Of a DNA stretch of 64,000 bases, positions 35,164-44,045 are shown in pieces (the stretch's first letter is position 1; each line of letters starts with the position of its first letter). The stretch is taken from contig NZ_LT630337.1 in NCBI RefSeq assembly GCF_900117315.1, forward strand, positions 321,369 to 385,368, in the 5' to 3' direction. The notes beneath the pieces are model-generated. The model saw only the letters and a program-made list of their open reading frames with translations. It made no database searches and was not told the origin of the DNA. The position numbers and the translations under genes are program-made. Source of the stretch: Bacillus massilinigeriensis (lineage in GTDB: Bacteria; Bacillota; Bacilli; Bacillales; Cytobacillaceae).

Positions 35164-35334
35164 AGGAAAGCAAGAAAAGACTATTTGTAAAGGATAAACG
35201 AATCAATGTTACCTATATTTTACCACACACTTAAAATTGCTAAAAGAGGTTGTTAACAAAATTACCACATTTTTTTTGCAAACGGTAATAAAGGAATGGC
35301 TGGAATATTTTTGTCTAAAATGTTCTTTTCCCAT

Positions 35335-36513
35335 TTAAGAAATAGGTTGTTTTGACTGATAGGGTGCCTTTTTACTTGAATAAACCAAGGCGGTAAATAT
35401 TAAAAATAATACCGTGCTAATGATATGGAAGAAACTAATATTATCAAAGTATTGAATGAATAGTCCGCCGATAAAAGGGCCAACTAAACTACCGATGCTA
35501 AAAAACATTCCGCATAATAAATTTCCTGTTGGTAGTAGTTCTTTTGGAGTTAAATCTGCCATAAACGAAATCCCAAGAGAAAAAGTAGATCCAACCAAGC
35601 ATCCTGCAAAGAAAAAGCAAGTAAGTAAGCCGAAAGTAGACGATTCCAAAAAGCTGGCTGCTACAAAGGTAAGAAATCCCAAAAAAATGACGAAGATCAG
35701 AATGTTTCTTCGGCCATATTTATCGCTAAGCATACCTAGTGGAAGTTGTGTAATGATACTTCCAATGGCAAAAGCTGATAGCATAACCGATATATTGTTT
35801 ACTTCTATCCCATTCCTAAGAGCATAGACAGGAAAGCTTCCGTTTAATGAAGCTTCAAGCAGGCCATAACCCATAGGAGGAAGAAAGGCCACCCAAGCAT
35901 ATTTCCAAGCCTCGGAAAATCTTTTCGCCGTTTGCATAAAGGAATCCTCTTTAACCTCCTGATGAGGAAATTCATTTTTTAAAATAAAGAGAAATAACCA
36001 TCCAATCATACAAAAAATAGAAGAAATGATAAATGGTAAGGCAGGATTGGTATTAACTAAAGGGGTCATTAGTGGTCCCGCAGCAAATCCCATTCCAAAA
36101 AATAGTCCATACAAGGATATGTTTCGTCCGAGCTTATGCATGGGTGAAAAAGAGGTAATCCAGGTTTGTGCTGCAAAATGCAGAGAGTGATCACCTATCC
36201 CGATCATTAACCGTAAAACAAACCAAAACCAAAAAGACTCCCAAAGCGGAAATAATCCTAAAGACAGGAATACTATAAGCCCCCCAACAATCAAGATAGG
36301 CTTATAACCGTACTTTCTCAAAGGAAGCTCCATAAAAGGGGAGATTAATATAATCCCAAGATATAGTCCAGCAGCATTTAGTCCATTGAGTGAGGAGGAT
36401 AATCCATTATGTTCAAAGATAATTGCGATACAAGGAAGAAGCATCCCCTGGCTAAACCCAGAAATAGCCACAATACTTACCAAAATCCAAAAACGAAGTT
36501 GACTGTTATTCAT
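35335..36513 (-). CDS. yfkF: MFS transporter (YfkF-like)
   Basis: A 392-residue, 12-helix major facilitator with the loop motif GMLSDKYGRRNILI and a PMELPLRKYGYK variant. Position between yfkH and the chaA-type antiporter matches yfkF of B. subtilis. The substrate is unknown. It is monocistronic. Confidence 0.78.
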   Translation of the reverse strand: MNNSQLRFWILVSIVAISGFSQGMLLPCIAIIFEHNGLSSSLNGLNAAGLYLGIILISPFMELPLRKYGYKPILIVGGLIVFLSLGLFPLWESFWFWFVLRLMIGIGDHSLHFAAQTWITSFSPMHKLGRNISLYGLFFGMGFAAGPLMTPLVNTNPALPFIISSIFCMIGWLFLFILKNEFPHQEVKEDSFMQTAKRFSEAWKYAWVAFLPPMGYGLLEASLNGSFPVYALRNGIEVNNISVMLSAFAIGSIITQLPLGMLSDKYGRRNILIFVIFLGFLTFVAASFLESSTFGLLTCFFFAGCLVGSTFSLGISFMADLTPKELLPTGNLLCGMFFSIGSLVGPFIGGLFIQYFDNISFFHIISTVLFLIFTALVYSSKKAPYQSKQPIS

Positions 36514-36633
36514 TTGTTAAATCCTCATTTATATTCAAAATTTCATTTCTTCTATCATACCTATTTTTATTGAACAATGAAACAGATTTGTTTTTAATGG
36601 AAATGGCAAGTTTCCCTTAATAAAGAAATAGAG

Positions 36634-36787
36634 TATAATCCCCTATAAAGGCATTCGAGGTAAGATTTGCCACGGGAGTAAGCTTAGGGGAAAATTTATA
36701 TGTAGGGGATTTGTAGTGGACAATCGTTTATGCACACATACATAAGTCTAATTTTTATCAAATAAGAAAGTGAGGAAACAAACAAAA
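36634..36787 (+). promoter_or_regulatory. Promoter and long leader of the cation antiporter gene
   Basis: TATAAT lies at 36634-36639 with a weak TTTCCC 17 bp upstream. The transcript would have a leader of about 140 nt. In it TATAAA (36644-36649) can pair with TTTATA (36695-36700) around GGCA/TGCC (36650-36671). ATCCCCTA (36638) also complements TAGGGGAT (36703-36710). I recognise no known riboswitch class. Confidence 0.35.
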
Positions 36788-37846
36788 ATGGCAAATAAAA
36801 TATTTATGATTGTTACCTTTATTGGAGTACCATTATCCGTAATTGGCTCGCTTATGCATTGGCCAAGTATCATGCTATTTGTAATTTATTGTTTAACCAT
36901 TATTGCCCTTTCAAGTTATATGGGGAGAGCAACTGAAAGTTTAGCAATTGTTGCAGGCCCTCGAATTGGTGGCTTGTTAAATGCAACATTCGGAAATGCT
37001 GTTGAATTAATCATTTCCATATTTGCACTTAAAGCAGGGTTAGTTGGGGTGGTTCTTGCCTCTTTAACAGGTTCTGTTTTAGGTAACCTTCTTTTAGTTG
37101 CGGGATTATCATTCTTTATTGGAGGATTGAAATTCAAACGTCAAAGTTTTAACGTTTATGATGCAAGACATAATTCAGGATTATTAGTATTTGCTGTTAT
37201 TCTTGCTTTTGTCATTCCAGAGGTCTTCACGATGACTATGAATGATAATGACACACTTTCTTTAAGTGTTGGGATTTCTATCATCCTTATTGTCTTATAT
37301 TTGGCTGCTTTACTCTTTAAACTCGTTACTCATCGTGGGGTATATCAACATATGAATGAAACAGGTCATCATGAAGAAGAAGAACCGGAATGGAGTAAGG
37401 GAGTTGCAATTGCTGTATTAGCCGTTGCGACGTTATGTGTAGCATATATTTCTGAGCACTTAGTTCACACCTTTGAAACAGTTGCCGAACAATTTGGTTG
37501 GTCCGAGTTATTTATCGGGATAATTATTGTTGCGATTGTCGGAAATGCAGCAGAGCACGCTTCAGCAATACTTATGGCATTTAAAAACAAAATGGATATT
37601 GCAGTAGAAATTGCGATTGGTTCAACCTTGCAAATTGCGATGTTTGTTGCACCACTACTCGTTCTAATTTCACTTTTCTTGCCAACGTCTATGCCGCTCG
37701 TCTTTACATTGCCAGAGTTAATTGCCATGATAACAGCAGTCCTACTTACCATTGCCTTATCAAATGATGGGGAAACGAACTGGTTTGAGGGTGCTACCTT
37801 ATTAGCTGCATATGTGATTATGGGAATTGGATTTTATTTATTATAA
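36788..37846 (+). CDS. chaA: Calcium/proton antiporter of the CaCA family (ChaA/YfkE)
   Basis: A 352-residue membrane protein. The two alpha-repeats are clear: GGLLNATFGNAVELIISIFA in the first and IVGNAAEHASAILMAFKNK in the second, with the acidic residues that bind cation. A His/Glu-rich loop (HHEEEEPEW) separates the halves. It exchanges cytosolic Ca2+ (or Na+/K+) for protons. I prefer ATG 36788, which aligns with YfkE, over an in-frame GTG at 36770, though the GTGAGG site is rather far. Confidence 0.9.
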   Translation: MANKIFMIVTFIGVPLSVIGSLMHWPSIMLFVIYCLTIIALSSYMGRATESLAIVAGPRIGGLLNATFGNAVELIISIFALKAGLVGVVLASLTGSVLGNLLLVAGLSFFIGGLKFKRQSFNVYDARHNSGLLVFAVILAFVIPEVFTMTMNDNDTLSLSVGISIILIVLYLAALLFKLVTHRGVYQHMNETGHHEEEEPEWSKGVAIAVLAVATLCVAYISEHLVHTFETVAEQFGWSELFIGIIIVAIVGNAAEHASAILMAFKNKMDIAVEIAIGSTLQIAMFVAPLLVLISLFLPTSMPLVFTLPELIAMITAVLLTIALSNDGETNWFEGATLLAAYVIMGIGFYLL

Positions 37847-37853
37847 TGAAACA

Positions 37854-37897
37854 AAAAATCGGATCTGGTGATTCTTAATCAGATCCGATTTTTTATA
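37854..37897 (+). terminator. Terminator of the antiporter gene
   Basis: AAAAAATCGGATCTG and CAGATCCGATTTTTT form a long perfect stem with a T run. Confidence 0.88.
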
Positions 37898-38246
37898 AGT
37901 ATACTTTTTTATTCATCATATAAAAAACTTCGATTTCAAACGCTTTTTATAAGTTTATCAACCACCTCTCGAATAAAAATCAATTGCAATAAAGAAATGA
38001 GAGTTGTGCAATTAAGATAAACTTTCTACCTCCTCTATCCGTTGATAAAAGCGATTGATATCCTGCCCTCCTTTTATTTTAATTATCCCTATTATAAACC
38101 GAAAAATTAGATTTGTAAATATTCTAAATATTAAATTAATATTACGTAAATATTTATGAGAAAAATTACATTGAATGGATATTTTTTATGGACTCCGAAA
38201 AAAATATTAGAAACATATATTGTAAAGCTGAAAGGAGTTCGACATC
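37898..38246. other. Intergenic region without a supported gene
   Basis: About 350 bp of AT-rich DNA. The minus strand has an AAAGGAGG sequence near 38.07 kb followed by an open frame of 14 codons that begins with ATC, too weak to call. AAAGGAGTTCG belongs to the next gene. Nothing else is seen. Confidence 0.6.
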
Positions 38247-39068
38247 ATGAAGAAATATGTTTTCGTCTTTATTGTCGGTTTTGTTTTTATGCTCTCTTCT
38301 TTAACTTATGTATACGGAGAGAAGCAACAGGATAAGAAGGAACCACAAACATCTCAACAAGTGAAAATACCAAACTCAGTGATGAACATAACAAAGGAAA
38401 ATACTTATCCGAATCCAACGCAGGATATACCAAAGCTACAACCTAGCGAACTAACCCAGAAATTAATTGATTCGTCGAAAGTAAAAATTGAAAACCCAGA
38501 ACTAATAAGAATGTTAAACGAAACAAATGTGAATAGTACCCCCTTTGCCATTGGGTATAGAGCTACTATTTATTTAGGGCAATGGCCACTTCATTATGAG
38601 TCTAGTGAGACCTCACCAAATTGGGAGTATCAAAAGGTTAATACAAACTATTATGATAATCGCGGTGGGAAGTCTCCGTATCAAATTCATTATGTTCAGG
38701 AGACTCAGAAAATCGTACGTGGAGGCTTAACGGCAAAAATCGCTAATGCGGATGATGTGAAAAAAATGATGCTATTGAAGGCAATGGAGAAATCCGGTCT
38801 TCCCCTTGCTTTTGAGACGGTCATCGGTGGTGGAACGAAAAAAGATCAAGTCTATAACATTCCTCCTAAGAGACTAGGTTATTTATTTGGATATGCTCCG
38901 GCAGTAAACGAAAAGGGGAAGGTAACCTACGGAGAAGTGTATTTAATGTTAAAAGGGAATAAAAAAATGATCATCGTTAAAAATGTAACATCTCAGGGAA
39001 TTGGAGCATGGATTCCTGTACAAGACCATGTTTCTTTTGGATTTGCTGCAACAGAGCGTCCAAGATAA
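38247..39068 (+). CDS. yfkD: YfkD family secreted protein
   Basis: A 273-residue protein with a signal peptide (1-24, KKYVFVFIVGFVFMLSSLTY) and a conserved extracytoplasmic domain (YRATIYLGQWPLHYES, FETVIGGGTKKDQVYNIPP). The family is restricted to Bacillales and its function is unknown. Synteny with yfkE and yfkAB supports the name. Confidence 0.88.
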   Translation: MKKYVFVFIVGFVFMLSSLTYVYGEKQQDKKEPQTSQQVKIPNSVMNITKENTYPNPTQDIPKLQPSELTQKLIDSSKVKIENPELIRMLNETNVNSTPFAIGYRATIYLGQWPLHYESSETSPNWEYQKVNTNYYDNRGGKSPYQIHYVQETQKIVRGGLTAKIANADDVKKMMLLKAMEKSGLPLAFETVIGGGTKKDQVYNIPPKRLGYLFGYAPAVNEKGKVTYGEVYLMLKGNKKMIIVKNVTSQGIGAWIPVQDHVSFGFAATERPR

Positions 39069-39094
39069 AAAGAAAAGCCCTTAAGAAAAGAACG

Positions 39095-39122
39095 AGCCCT
39101 CTGATTGCTCAGGGGGCTTTGT
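39095..39122. terminator. Terminator after yfkD
   Basis: AGCCCTCTGA (39095-39104) pairs with TCAGGGGGCT (39109-39118), then TTGTTT. It lies between convergent genes. Confidence 0.7.
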
Positions 39123-39146
39123 TTATGAAGGGTTAGAAAAGCAAAT

Positions 39147-40271
39147 TTATCTACAAATCTTACTTTTCCTTTTTGAAAAATCTTCCTGTGGATAGTATTT
39201 ATTTTTCACAAGTACATTTGGACCAAGGCATTGAACGGATGGACAATGACAGCTCAAGCTTTTGGCAAGATCCATTTCCAGCCAAGCATCAAACATTTCA
39301 GTTAATGAACGATCTTTAATATTTCCTAACGGTGGGGTATCACCGAAATCTGTTACAATGACGTCTCCCGTGAAGATATTGATATTTAATCGAGATCGAC
39401 CATCTGGATCATTTCTAAGGGTAACGTTTTTTGCGGAATATAAACGTTCCATTAAATCAAGGTCCTTTTGATTATCGCTACAAGGATAGAATGGAAGAGT
39501 TCCAAACAACATCCAAACATCTTCATTTCTAATATCTAAAAGATGGTGGATTGCAGACCGAATTTCCTCCAATGATAATGCCTCAAGGTTCGAAGCAAAG
39601 TCGGAAGGGTACATTGGATGCACCTCATGCCTTTGACACTTCATCTCTTCTGTAATTTGCTTATGTATATTTGCAAGATGCGGGAGGGTGCGCTTATTCA
39701 TCATGGTCTCAGCAGACACTATGACCCCTTCTGAAACAAGAGCCTGACTGTTCTCAATAATTTTATACAAAAGGGAGGCTCTTTGCTCTCTTGTCGGTTT
39801 CTTATCCATCATGGCAAATCCACCATCAATAAAGTCATCTACCGTTCCCCAATTATGAGAGATATGCAGTACATCCAAGTATGGAGATATTTTTAGATAT
39901 CTATCCAAATCCAGGGTAAGATTGGAGTTGATTTGGGTCCGTATCCCTCGTGAAGATGCGTATTGTAATAAAGGTAAAACATAATTCTCGACTGATTTTT
40001 TTGAAAGCATCGGCTCGCCACCCGTAATACTAAGGCACTTCAGTGTTGGAATATCATCAAGACCTTTTAGTAAGAATTCAATCGGTAATGCCTCTGGGTC
40101 CTTCGATTGCAGGGTGTATCCAACAGCACAATGCTCACAGCGCATATTACACAAATATGTCGTAGTGAATTCTATATTTGTTAAGGTATGTCTACCATAT
40201 TGCTCCATGTCAAAATAAGCTTCCCATGGGTCATTATTTGGCGTAATTAATGTCTTTTTTTTCGTAATCAT
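39147..40271 (-). CDS. yfkAB: Radical SAM protein YfkAB
   Basis: A 374-residue protein with the radical SAM cluster motif CNMRCEHC (C41, C45, C48) and the SAM motif SITGGEPMLS. A C-terminal SPASM-like region has the Cys residues CHCPSVQC and KICR. The family is conserved in Bacillales next to yfkD and is predicted to modify a peptide or small molecule; the substrate is unknown. It is one continuous gene here. CTGAGGAG precedes the ATG. Confidence 0.88.
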   Translation of the reverse strand: MITKKKTLITPNNDPWEAYFDMEQYGRHTLTNIEFTTTYLCNMRCEHCAVGYTLQSKDPEALPIEFLLKGLDDIPTLKCLSITGGEPMLSKKSVENYVLPLLQYASSRGIRTQINSNLTLDLDRYLKISPYLDVLHISHNWGTVDDFIDGGFAMMDKKPTREQRASLLYKIIENSQALVSEGVIVSAETMMNKRTLPHLANIHKQITEEMKCQRHEVHPMYPSDFASNLEALSLEEIRSAIHHLLDIRNEDVWMLFGTLPFYPCSDNQKDLDLMERLYSAKNVTLRNDPDGRSRLNINIFTGDVIVTDFGDTPPLGNIKDRSLTEMFDAWLEMDLAKSLSCHCPSVQCLGPNVLVKNKYYPQEDFSKRKSKICR

Positions 40272-40488
40272 TTCTACTTTCTCCTCACTTATTCTCCTTT
40301 GCCCATTATTCTCTTACTGAAGAATTCTGTCAATTTAAATATTTAGTAGTTGTGCTATTTTGGGGGAATACTTTTAAACGAATATATGTATGGGTTAATT
40401 GAAAAATTACATGATAAAAGGAAAAAAGCATTGCCTTATTTCGAATATTTCAGTAGGATGAATTACGGAAGTGAAAGGAGAGAGAGTT

Positions 40489-40674
40489 TTGGGTAGTCCA
40501 ATTACAGATAAACAAACACAGGTGGTCTTTTTAAAGCAACGACTAAATATGTTCATGGAAGTATTAGAGGCAATTGAGCCAGAAAATGCAGATCTTGATG
40601 ACATTGATCGCTTAATTGAAATGATAGATGAAATCGAATCGAAATGCCGCGAATTTAATCATCGTGAAGAATAG
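40489..40674 (+). CDS. SE1561 family small protein (YfjT-like)
   Basis: A 61-residue helical acidic protein starting at TTG, four bases after AAAGGAGAGAG. It begins MGSPITDKQTQVVFLKQRL and ends ESKCREFNHREE. The family is short, conserved in Bacilli and uncharacterised. The place between yfkAB and pdaA matches yfjT. Confidence 0.78.
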   Translation: MGSPITDKQTQVVFLKQRLNMFMEVLEAIEPENADLDDIDRLIEMIDEIESKCREFNHREE

Positions 40675-40675
40675 G

Positions 40676-40702
40676 AGAGCCTTTTTGTGGGGCTCTTTTT
40701 TT
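40676..40702 (+). terminator. Terminator after the SE1561 gene
   Basis: AGAGCC (40676-40681) pairs with GGCTCT (40691-40696), followed by TTTTTT. Confidence 0.75.
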
Positions 40703-41064
40703 GTGTGTTGTGAACGCTGTTGGGGAAGCGTGGGGACGGTTCTTTGCTTCCAAGGGCAATCAATTCATCATTCACTGCGGAAATATTCACAAAACCCGCG
40801 GATATACTATTTTTACTCAAAATGGACATTGGAATTTACTCTAGATTAGTGGCCTCAAACCCCCTCTTTGCCAAGAAATATAATAAAAACGTGTATTCTC
40901 TAATAAAAACTGAACAAAACCAGCAATCAATCATCAGCTTGCAACCGATTACACCTTTGTCTTTTCATCAAATCATGATAGGAGTATAATGATTAGAGAA
41001 AAAAGTTGTAATATTCAAAATAGATATCAACAATTCGGGGTGCAATGGGAAAGGGGAGCGAAAA
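40703..41064. repeat. Intergenic region with a GTGGGGACGG element and a two-copy CGCGG remnant
   Basis: GGAAGC...GCTTCC flanks a GTGGGGACGGTTCTTT core at about 40722-40752, a sequence I know as a scattered element in Bacillaceae. Two GCGGA(A/T)AT motifs follow at 40777 and 40798, spaced 21 bp as in the longer CGCG arrays. AAAGGGGAGCG near the end serves the fumarase gene. No ORF is supported. Confidence 0.55.
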
Positions 41065-42609
41065 ATGAATATTGAAAAATTCCAGGAAAGCATGTATAAG
41101 CTAATTGTTGAAACATCAACCAATTTGCCCAAAGATGTTCGTCGGGCAATTAAAGCAGCCAAGGAACGTGAAAATGCTGGAACAAGATCAGCTATGAGCT
41201 TAGCAACAATCACAAAAAATATTAAAATGGCAGATGATCATGTTTCACCAATTTGCCAGGATACAGGCTTACCAACTTTTAAAATTAAAACACCAATTGG
41301 CGCCAATCAAATCGAAATGATAAAGGCGATTAGAAAAGCTGTGGCACTTGCCACAAAGAATGGGAAGCTTCGATCCAATTCGGTTAATTCATTAACAGGT
41401 GAAAATAGCGGGGATAACCTTGGGGAAGGTACTCCAGTTGTTAAATTTGAGCAATGGGAAAAGGATTATATTGATGTTCGATTGATTTTAAAAGGCGGTG
41501 GCTGTGAAAATAAAAACATTCAATACAGCTTGCCATGTGAGCTTGATGGCCTTGGCCGCGCAGGTCGGGATTTAGATGGTATTCGTAAATGTATCCTTCA
41601 TTCAGTTTATCAAGCTCAAGGTCAAGGTTGTAGCGCTGGTTTTATTGGAGTAGGCATTGGAGGAGACCGCTCCGCTGGATATGACCTTGCAAAAGTACAA
41701 TTATTCCGTGAAGTCGAGGACGTTAATCCAAATGAAGACCTCCGTAAGTTAGAAGAATACATTATGGAAAATGCAAATAAATTAGGAATTGGTACCATGG
41801 GCTTTGGCGGAGAAACCACCCTTTTAGGTTGTAAAATTGGTGCAATGAACCGTATTCCAGCAAGCTTCTTTGTTTCTGTTGCCTACAATTGCTGGGCTTA
41901 TCGCCGCCTTGGGGTTCTTGTAAATCCGGAAAATGGTGAGATTAATGAATGGCTCTATCAAGGTGGAGAAAAGATTGACTTTGCTGCTGAAAATGAAGCA
42001 GCTGCCGCCTCTGAAAACAAGGAAGAAAATCGTGTCGTTTCATTAACAGCTCCAATTACAGAAGAACAAATTCGAAGCCTTAAGGTGGGAGATGTCGTTC
42101 AAATTAACGGCAGAATGTACACAGGTCGTGATGCGATTCATCATTATTTAAATGACCATGATGCCCCAGTAGATTTAAATGGTCAAGTTATTTATCATTG
42201 TGGACCGGTTATGTTAAAGGATGAGGAAGGAAAATGGCATGTGAAGGCGGCAGGTCCAACAACAAGTATTCGTGAGGAGCCATACCAAGGCGATATCATG
42301 AAGAAGTTTGGTATTCGTGCTGTTATCGGTAAGGGCGGAATGGGACCAAAAACTCTAGCTGCATTGAAAGAGCATGGTGGAGTTTACCTTAATGCTATTG
42401 GTGGCGCAGCCCAGTACTATGCTGATTGTATCAAGTCTGTAGATGGCGTCGATTTAATGCAATTTGGTGTACCAGAAGCTATGTGGCATTTAAATGTGGA
42501 AGGCTTCACAGCAGTTGTGACGATGGATTCTCATGGAAACAGCTTGCATAAGGATGTCGATCAGTCATCTTTGGAAAAATTGGCTCAGTTTAAGGAAAGA
42601 GTGTTTTAA
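41065..42609 (+). CDS. Class I fumarate hydratase (4Fe-4S), fused alpha and beta domains
   Basis: A 514-residue protein with both class I domains in one chain. The N-terminal half holds the cluster cysteines (SPICQDTGLPTF, KGGGCENKN, GQGCSAGFIG). The C-terminal half begins near residue 330 (VGDVVQINGRMYTGRDAIH) and has the GKGGMGPKTLAAL motif. It hydrates fumarate to malate in the TCA cycle; the exposed cluster makes it oxygen-sensitive. B. subtilis uses class II FumC and, from memory, has no such gene between yfjT and pdaA. Confidence 0.9.
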   Translation: MNIEKFQESMYKLIVETSTNLPKDVRRAIKAAKERENAGTRSAMSLATITKNIKMADDHVSPICQDTGLPTFKIKTPIGANQIEMIKAIRKAVALATKNGKLRSNSVNSLTGENSGDNLGEGTPVVKFEQWEKDYIDVRLILKGGGCENKNIQYSLPCELDGLGRAGRDLDGIRKCILHSVYQAQGQGCSAGFIGVGIGGDRSAGYDLAKVQLFREVEDVNPNEDLRKLEEYIMENANKLGIGTMGFGGETTLLGCKIGAMNRIPASFFVSVAYNCWAYRRLGVLVNPENGEINEWLYQGGEKIDFAAENEAAAASENKEENRVVSLTAPITEEQIRSLKVGDVVQINGRMYTGRDAIHHYLNDHDAPVDLNGQVIYHCGPVMLKDEEGKWHVKAAGPTTSIREEPYQGDIMKKFGIRAVIGKGGMGPKTLAALKEHGGVYLNAIGGAAQYYADCIKSVDGVDLMQFGVPEAMWHLNVEGFTAVVTMDSHGNSLHKDVDQSSLEKLAQFKERVF

Positions 42610-42740
42610 TTTATAGATTTCATTTGGTTCGGGTAGTCGAGAATAGTGGATAGGTCATTGTGAACAACAAGCTTGTTTCGAGGATAAATCGAGATATTGT
42701 GATAAGACTTCCTTGGTTTGCAAATAAATCCAGAGAGATT

Positions 42741-42970
42741 TCGCGAATATTTCTGATATTTCGCTAATAAACTTGAATTTTCGCGAATATTTCAGGGATT
42801 TCGCTAATAAACTTGGATTTTCGCGAATATTTCAGGGATTTCGCGAAAAAGCTCATATGTTCGCGAATAAAAAATAATTTCGCGAATAAATCCATCATTT
42901 TCGCGAATAAAAAGTGTAAAATCGCGAATAAATTTTAAATTTCGCGAATAAAAGTAGAAAAATCGCGAAT
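42741..42970. repeat. 20-bp-period CGCG array, locus 3
   Basis: Twelve units with TCGCGAATA or TCGCTAATA cores start (C of CGC) at 42742, 42762, 42782, 42802, 42822, 42842, 42862, 42881, 42902, 42923, 42943 and 42964. Period is 19-21 bp. The first five alternate CGCG and CGCT, so a 40-bp higher-order unit is visible. It fills half of the 500-bp gap between the fumarase and pdaA genes. Confidence 0.88.
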
Positions 42971-42995
42971 AAGCCTCATTTTTTATGTAATTTCC

Positions 42996-43034
42996 AAAGG
43001 GATAGAAGGGCAGAGCCTCCTTCTATCCTTTTTT
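42996..43034 (+). terminator. Terminator upstream of pdaA
   Basis: GGATAGAAGG and CCTTCTATCC pair with one bulged G, followed by TTTTTTT. The transcript it ends would come through the CGCG array from the fumarase gene. Confidence 0.75.
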
Positions 43035-43109
43035 TACCTCCTTTCAATTAGAATGTTTTCCTATTGAACACAAAAACTAAGAAAAACATGTTATTTAGGA
43101 GGAGTATGT

Positions 43110-43886
43110 TTGAAGACTTCCAGAGTATTGTACATAATGGTTATTTTGCTTTTTCTACAAATTCCTAGCGGTTTTGCTGCACCAAATACACCTATTCATT
43201 GGGGCATGAAAAAAGGGGCAAACGAACAACCCGCCGAAGCTGGTAAACAACTGGACGATTTACTTGAGAAATACAATGCTTTTTATAAGGCTGATGTAAC
43301 GAAAAAGGATATCTACCTCACCTTCGATAACGGCTACGAAAACGGATATACAGCCCAAATTCTCGATGTATTAAAAAAAGAAAAGGTACCTGCGACCTTT
43401 TTCGTGACTGGACATTATTTGGACAGTGCAGCTCCATTAGTCAAAAGAATGGTCGATGAAGGTCATATCGTCGGAAATCATTCCTGGCATCATCCAGATT
43501 TAACACAGGTGAACGATGAAAAATTATGGAATGAATTAGAAATGGTTCGGGCGAAAACAGAAGAAATCACTGGTCAAAAGAAGATGGCCTATCTACGTCC
43601 TCCAAGAGGAATATTTAGTGAAAGAACGATGGAATTAGCTAACAAAGCCGGGTATACCCATGTATTCTGGTCACTGGCTTTTGTCGATTGGAATGTAAAT
43701 GCTCAAAGAGGGTGGCAATACTCATATGACAATATCATGAAGCAGATCCATCCTGGTGCGGTTTTACTTTTACACACGGTTTCAAAGGATAATGCTGACG
43801 CTCTAGAAAAGGTCATTCAGGATTTGAAAAAAAGGGGCTATACATTTAAAAGCTTGGATGACTATATGAAGACCAGGAAAAAATAA
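43110..43886 (+). CDS. pdaA: Peptidoglycan N-acetylmuramic acid deacetylase PdaA
   Basis: A 258-residue secreted NodB-fold enzyme starting at TTG after AGGAGGAG. The signal peptide spans about 1-23. Catalytic and metal residues are D73 (TFDNGYENGY), H124 and H128 (GNHSWHHPDL), RPPRG and LLLHTVS. TFDNGYE with Asn is typical of PdaA. It deacetylates muramic acid during delta-lactam formation in the spore cortex and is needed for germination. This marks a spore former. Confidence 0.94.
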   Translation: MKTSRVLYIMVILLFLQIPSGFAAPNTPIHWGMKKGANEQPAEAGKQLDDLLEKYNAFYKADVTKKDIYLTFDNGYENGYTAQILDVLKKEKVPATFFVTGHYLDSAAPLVKRMVDEGHIVGNHSWHHPDLTQVNDEKLWNELEMVRAKTEEITGQKKMAYLRPPRGIFSERTMELANKAGYTHVFWSLAFVDWNVNAQRGWQYSYDNIMKQIHPGAVLLLHTVSKDNADALEKVIQDLKKRGYTFKSLDDYMKTRKK

Positions 43887-43894
43887 TATTGATT

Positions 43895-43924
43895 AACCCC
43901 GAATGGCAACGTTCGGGGTTTTTG
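43895..43924 (+). terminator. Terminator of pdaA
   Basis: AACCCCGAA (43895-43903) pairs with TTCGGGGTT (43912-43920), followed by TTTT. Confidence 0.85.
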
Positions 43925-44045
43925 GATAGCAGGGTGTCAGTCACCATAGGCAACATACATGTAGGACCCACATGTAAAAGAATGAGGAAAAATGCTATAA
44001 TACGGGGAAACTTATATAAGGCAGTTCTATAATGGAGTGAAAAAA

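Noticed and set aside
35060-35334. PerR or Fur box upstream of the metal ATPase
   Set aside because: No TTATAATNATTATAA-like sequence is found; only the tandem hairpins and AT-rich DNA.
36640-36787. yybP-ykoY manganese riboswitch before chaA
   Set aside because: GGGAGTA is similar to the 5' motif, but the conserved 3' partner (GCAAGACC type) is absent.
38030-38090. Minus-strand gene after AAAGGAGG
   Set aside because: The codon at the right distance is ATC and the frame has only 14 codons.
43065-43093. SigG promoter of pdaA (TGAACA - 16 - CATGTTA)
   Set aside because: The transcript would start at the ribosome site itself, leaving no room for initiation, and spacing is poor.
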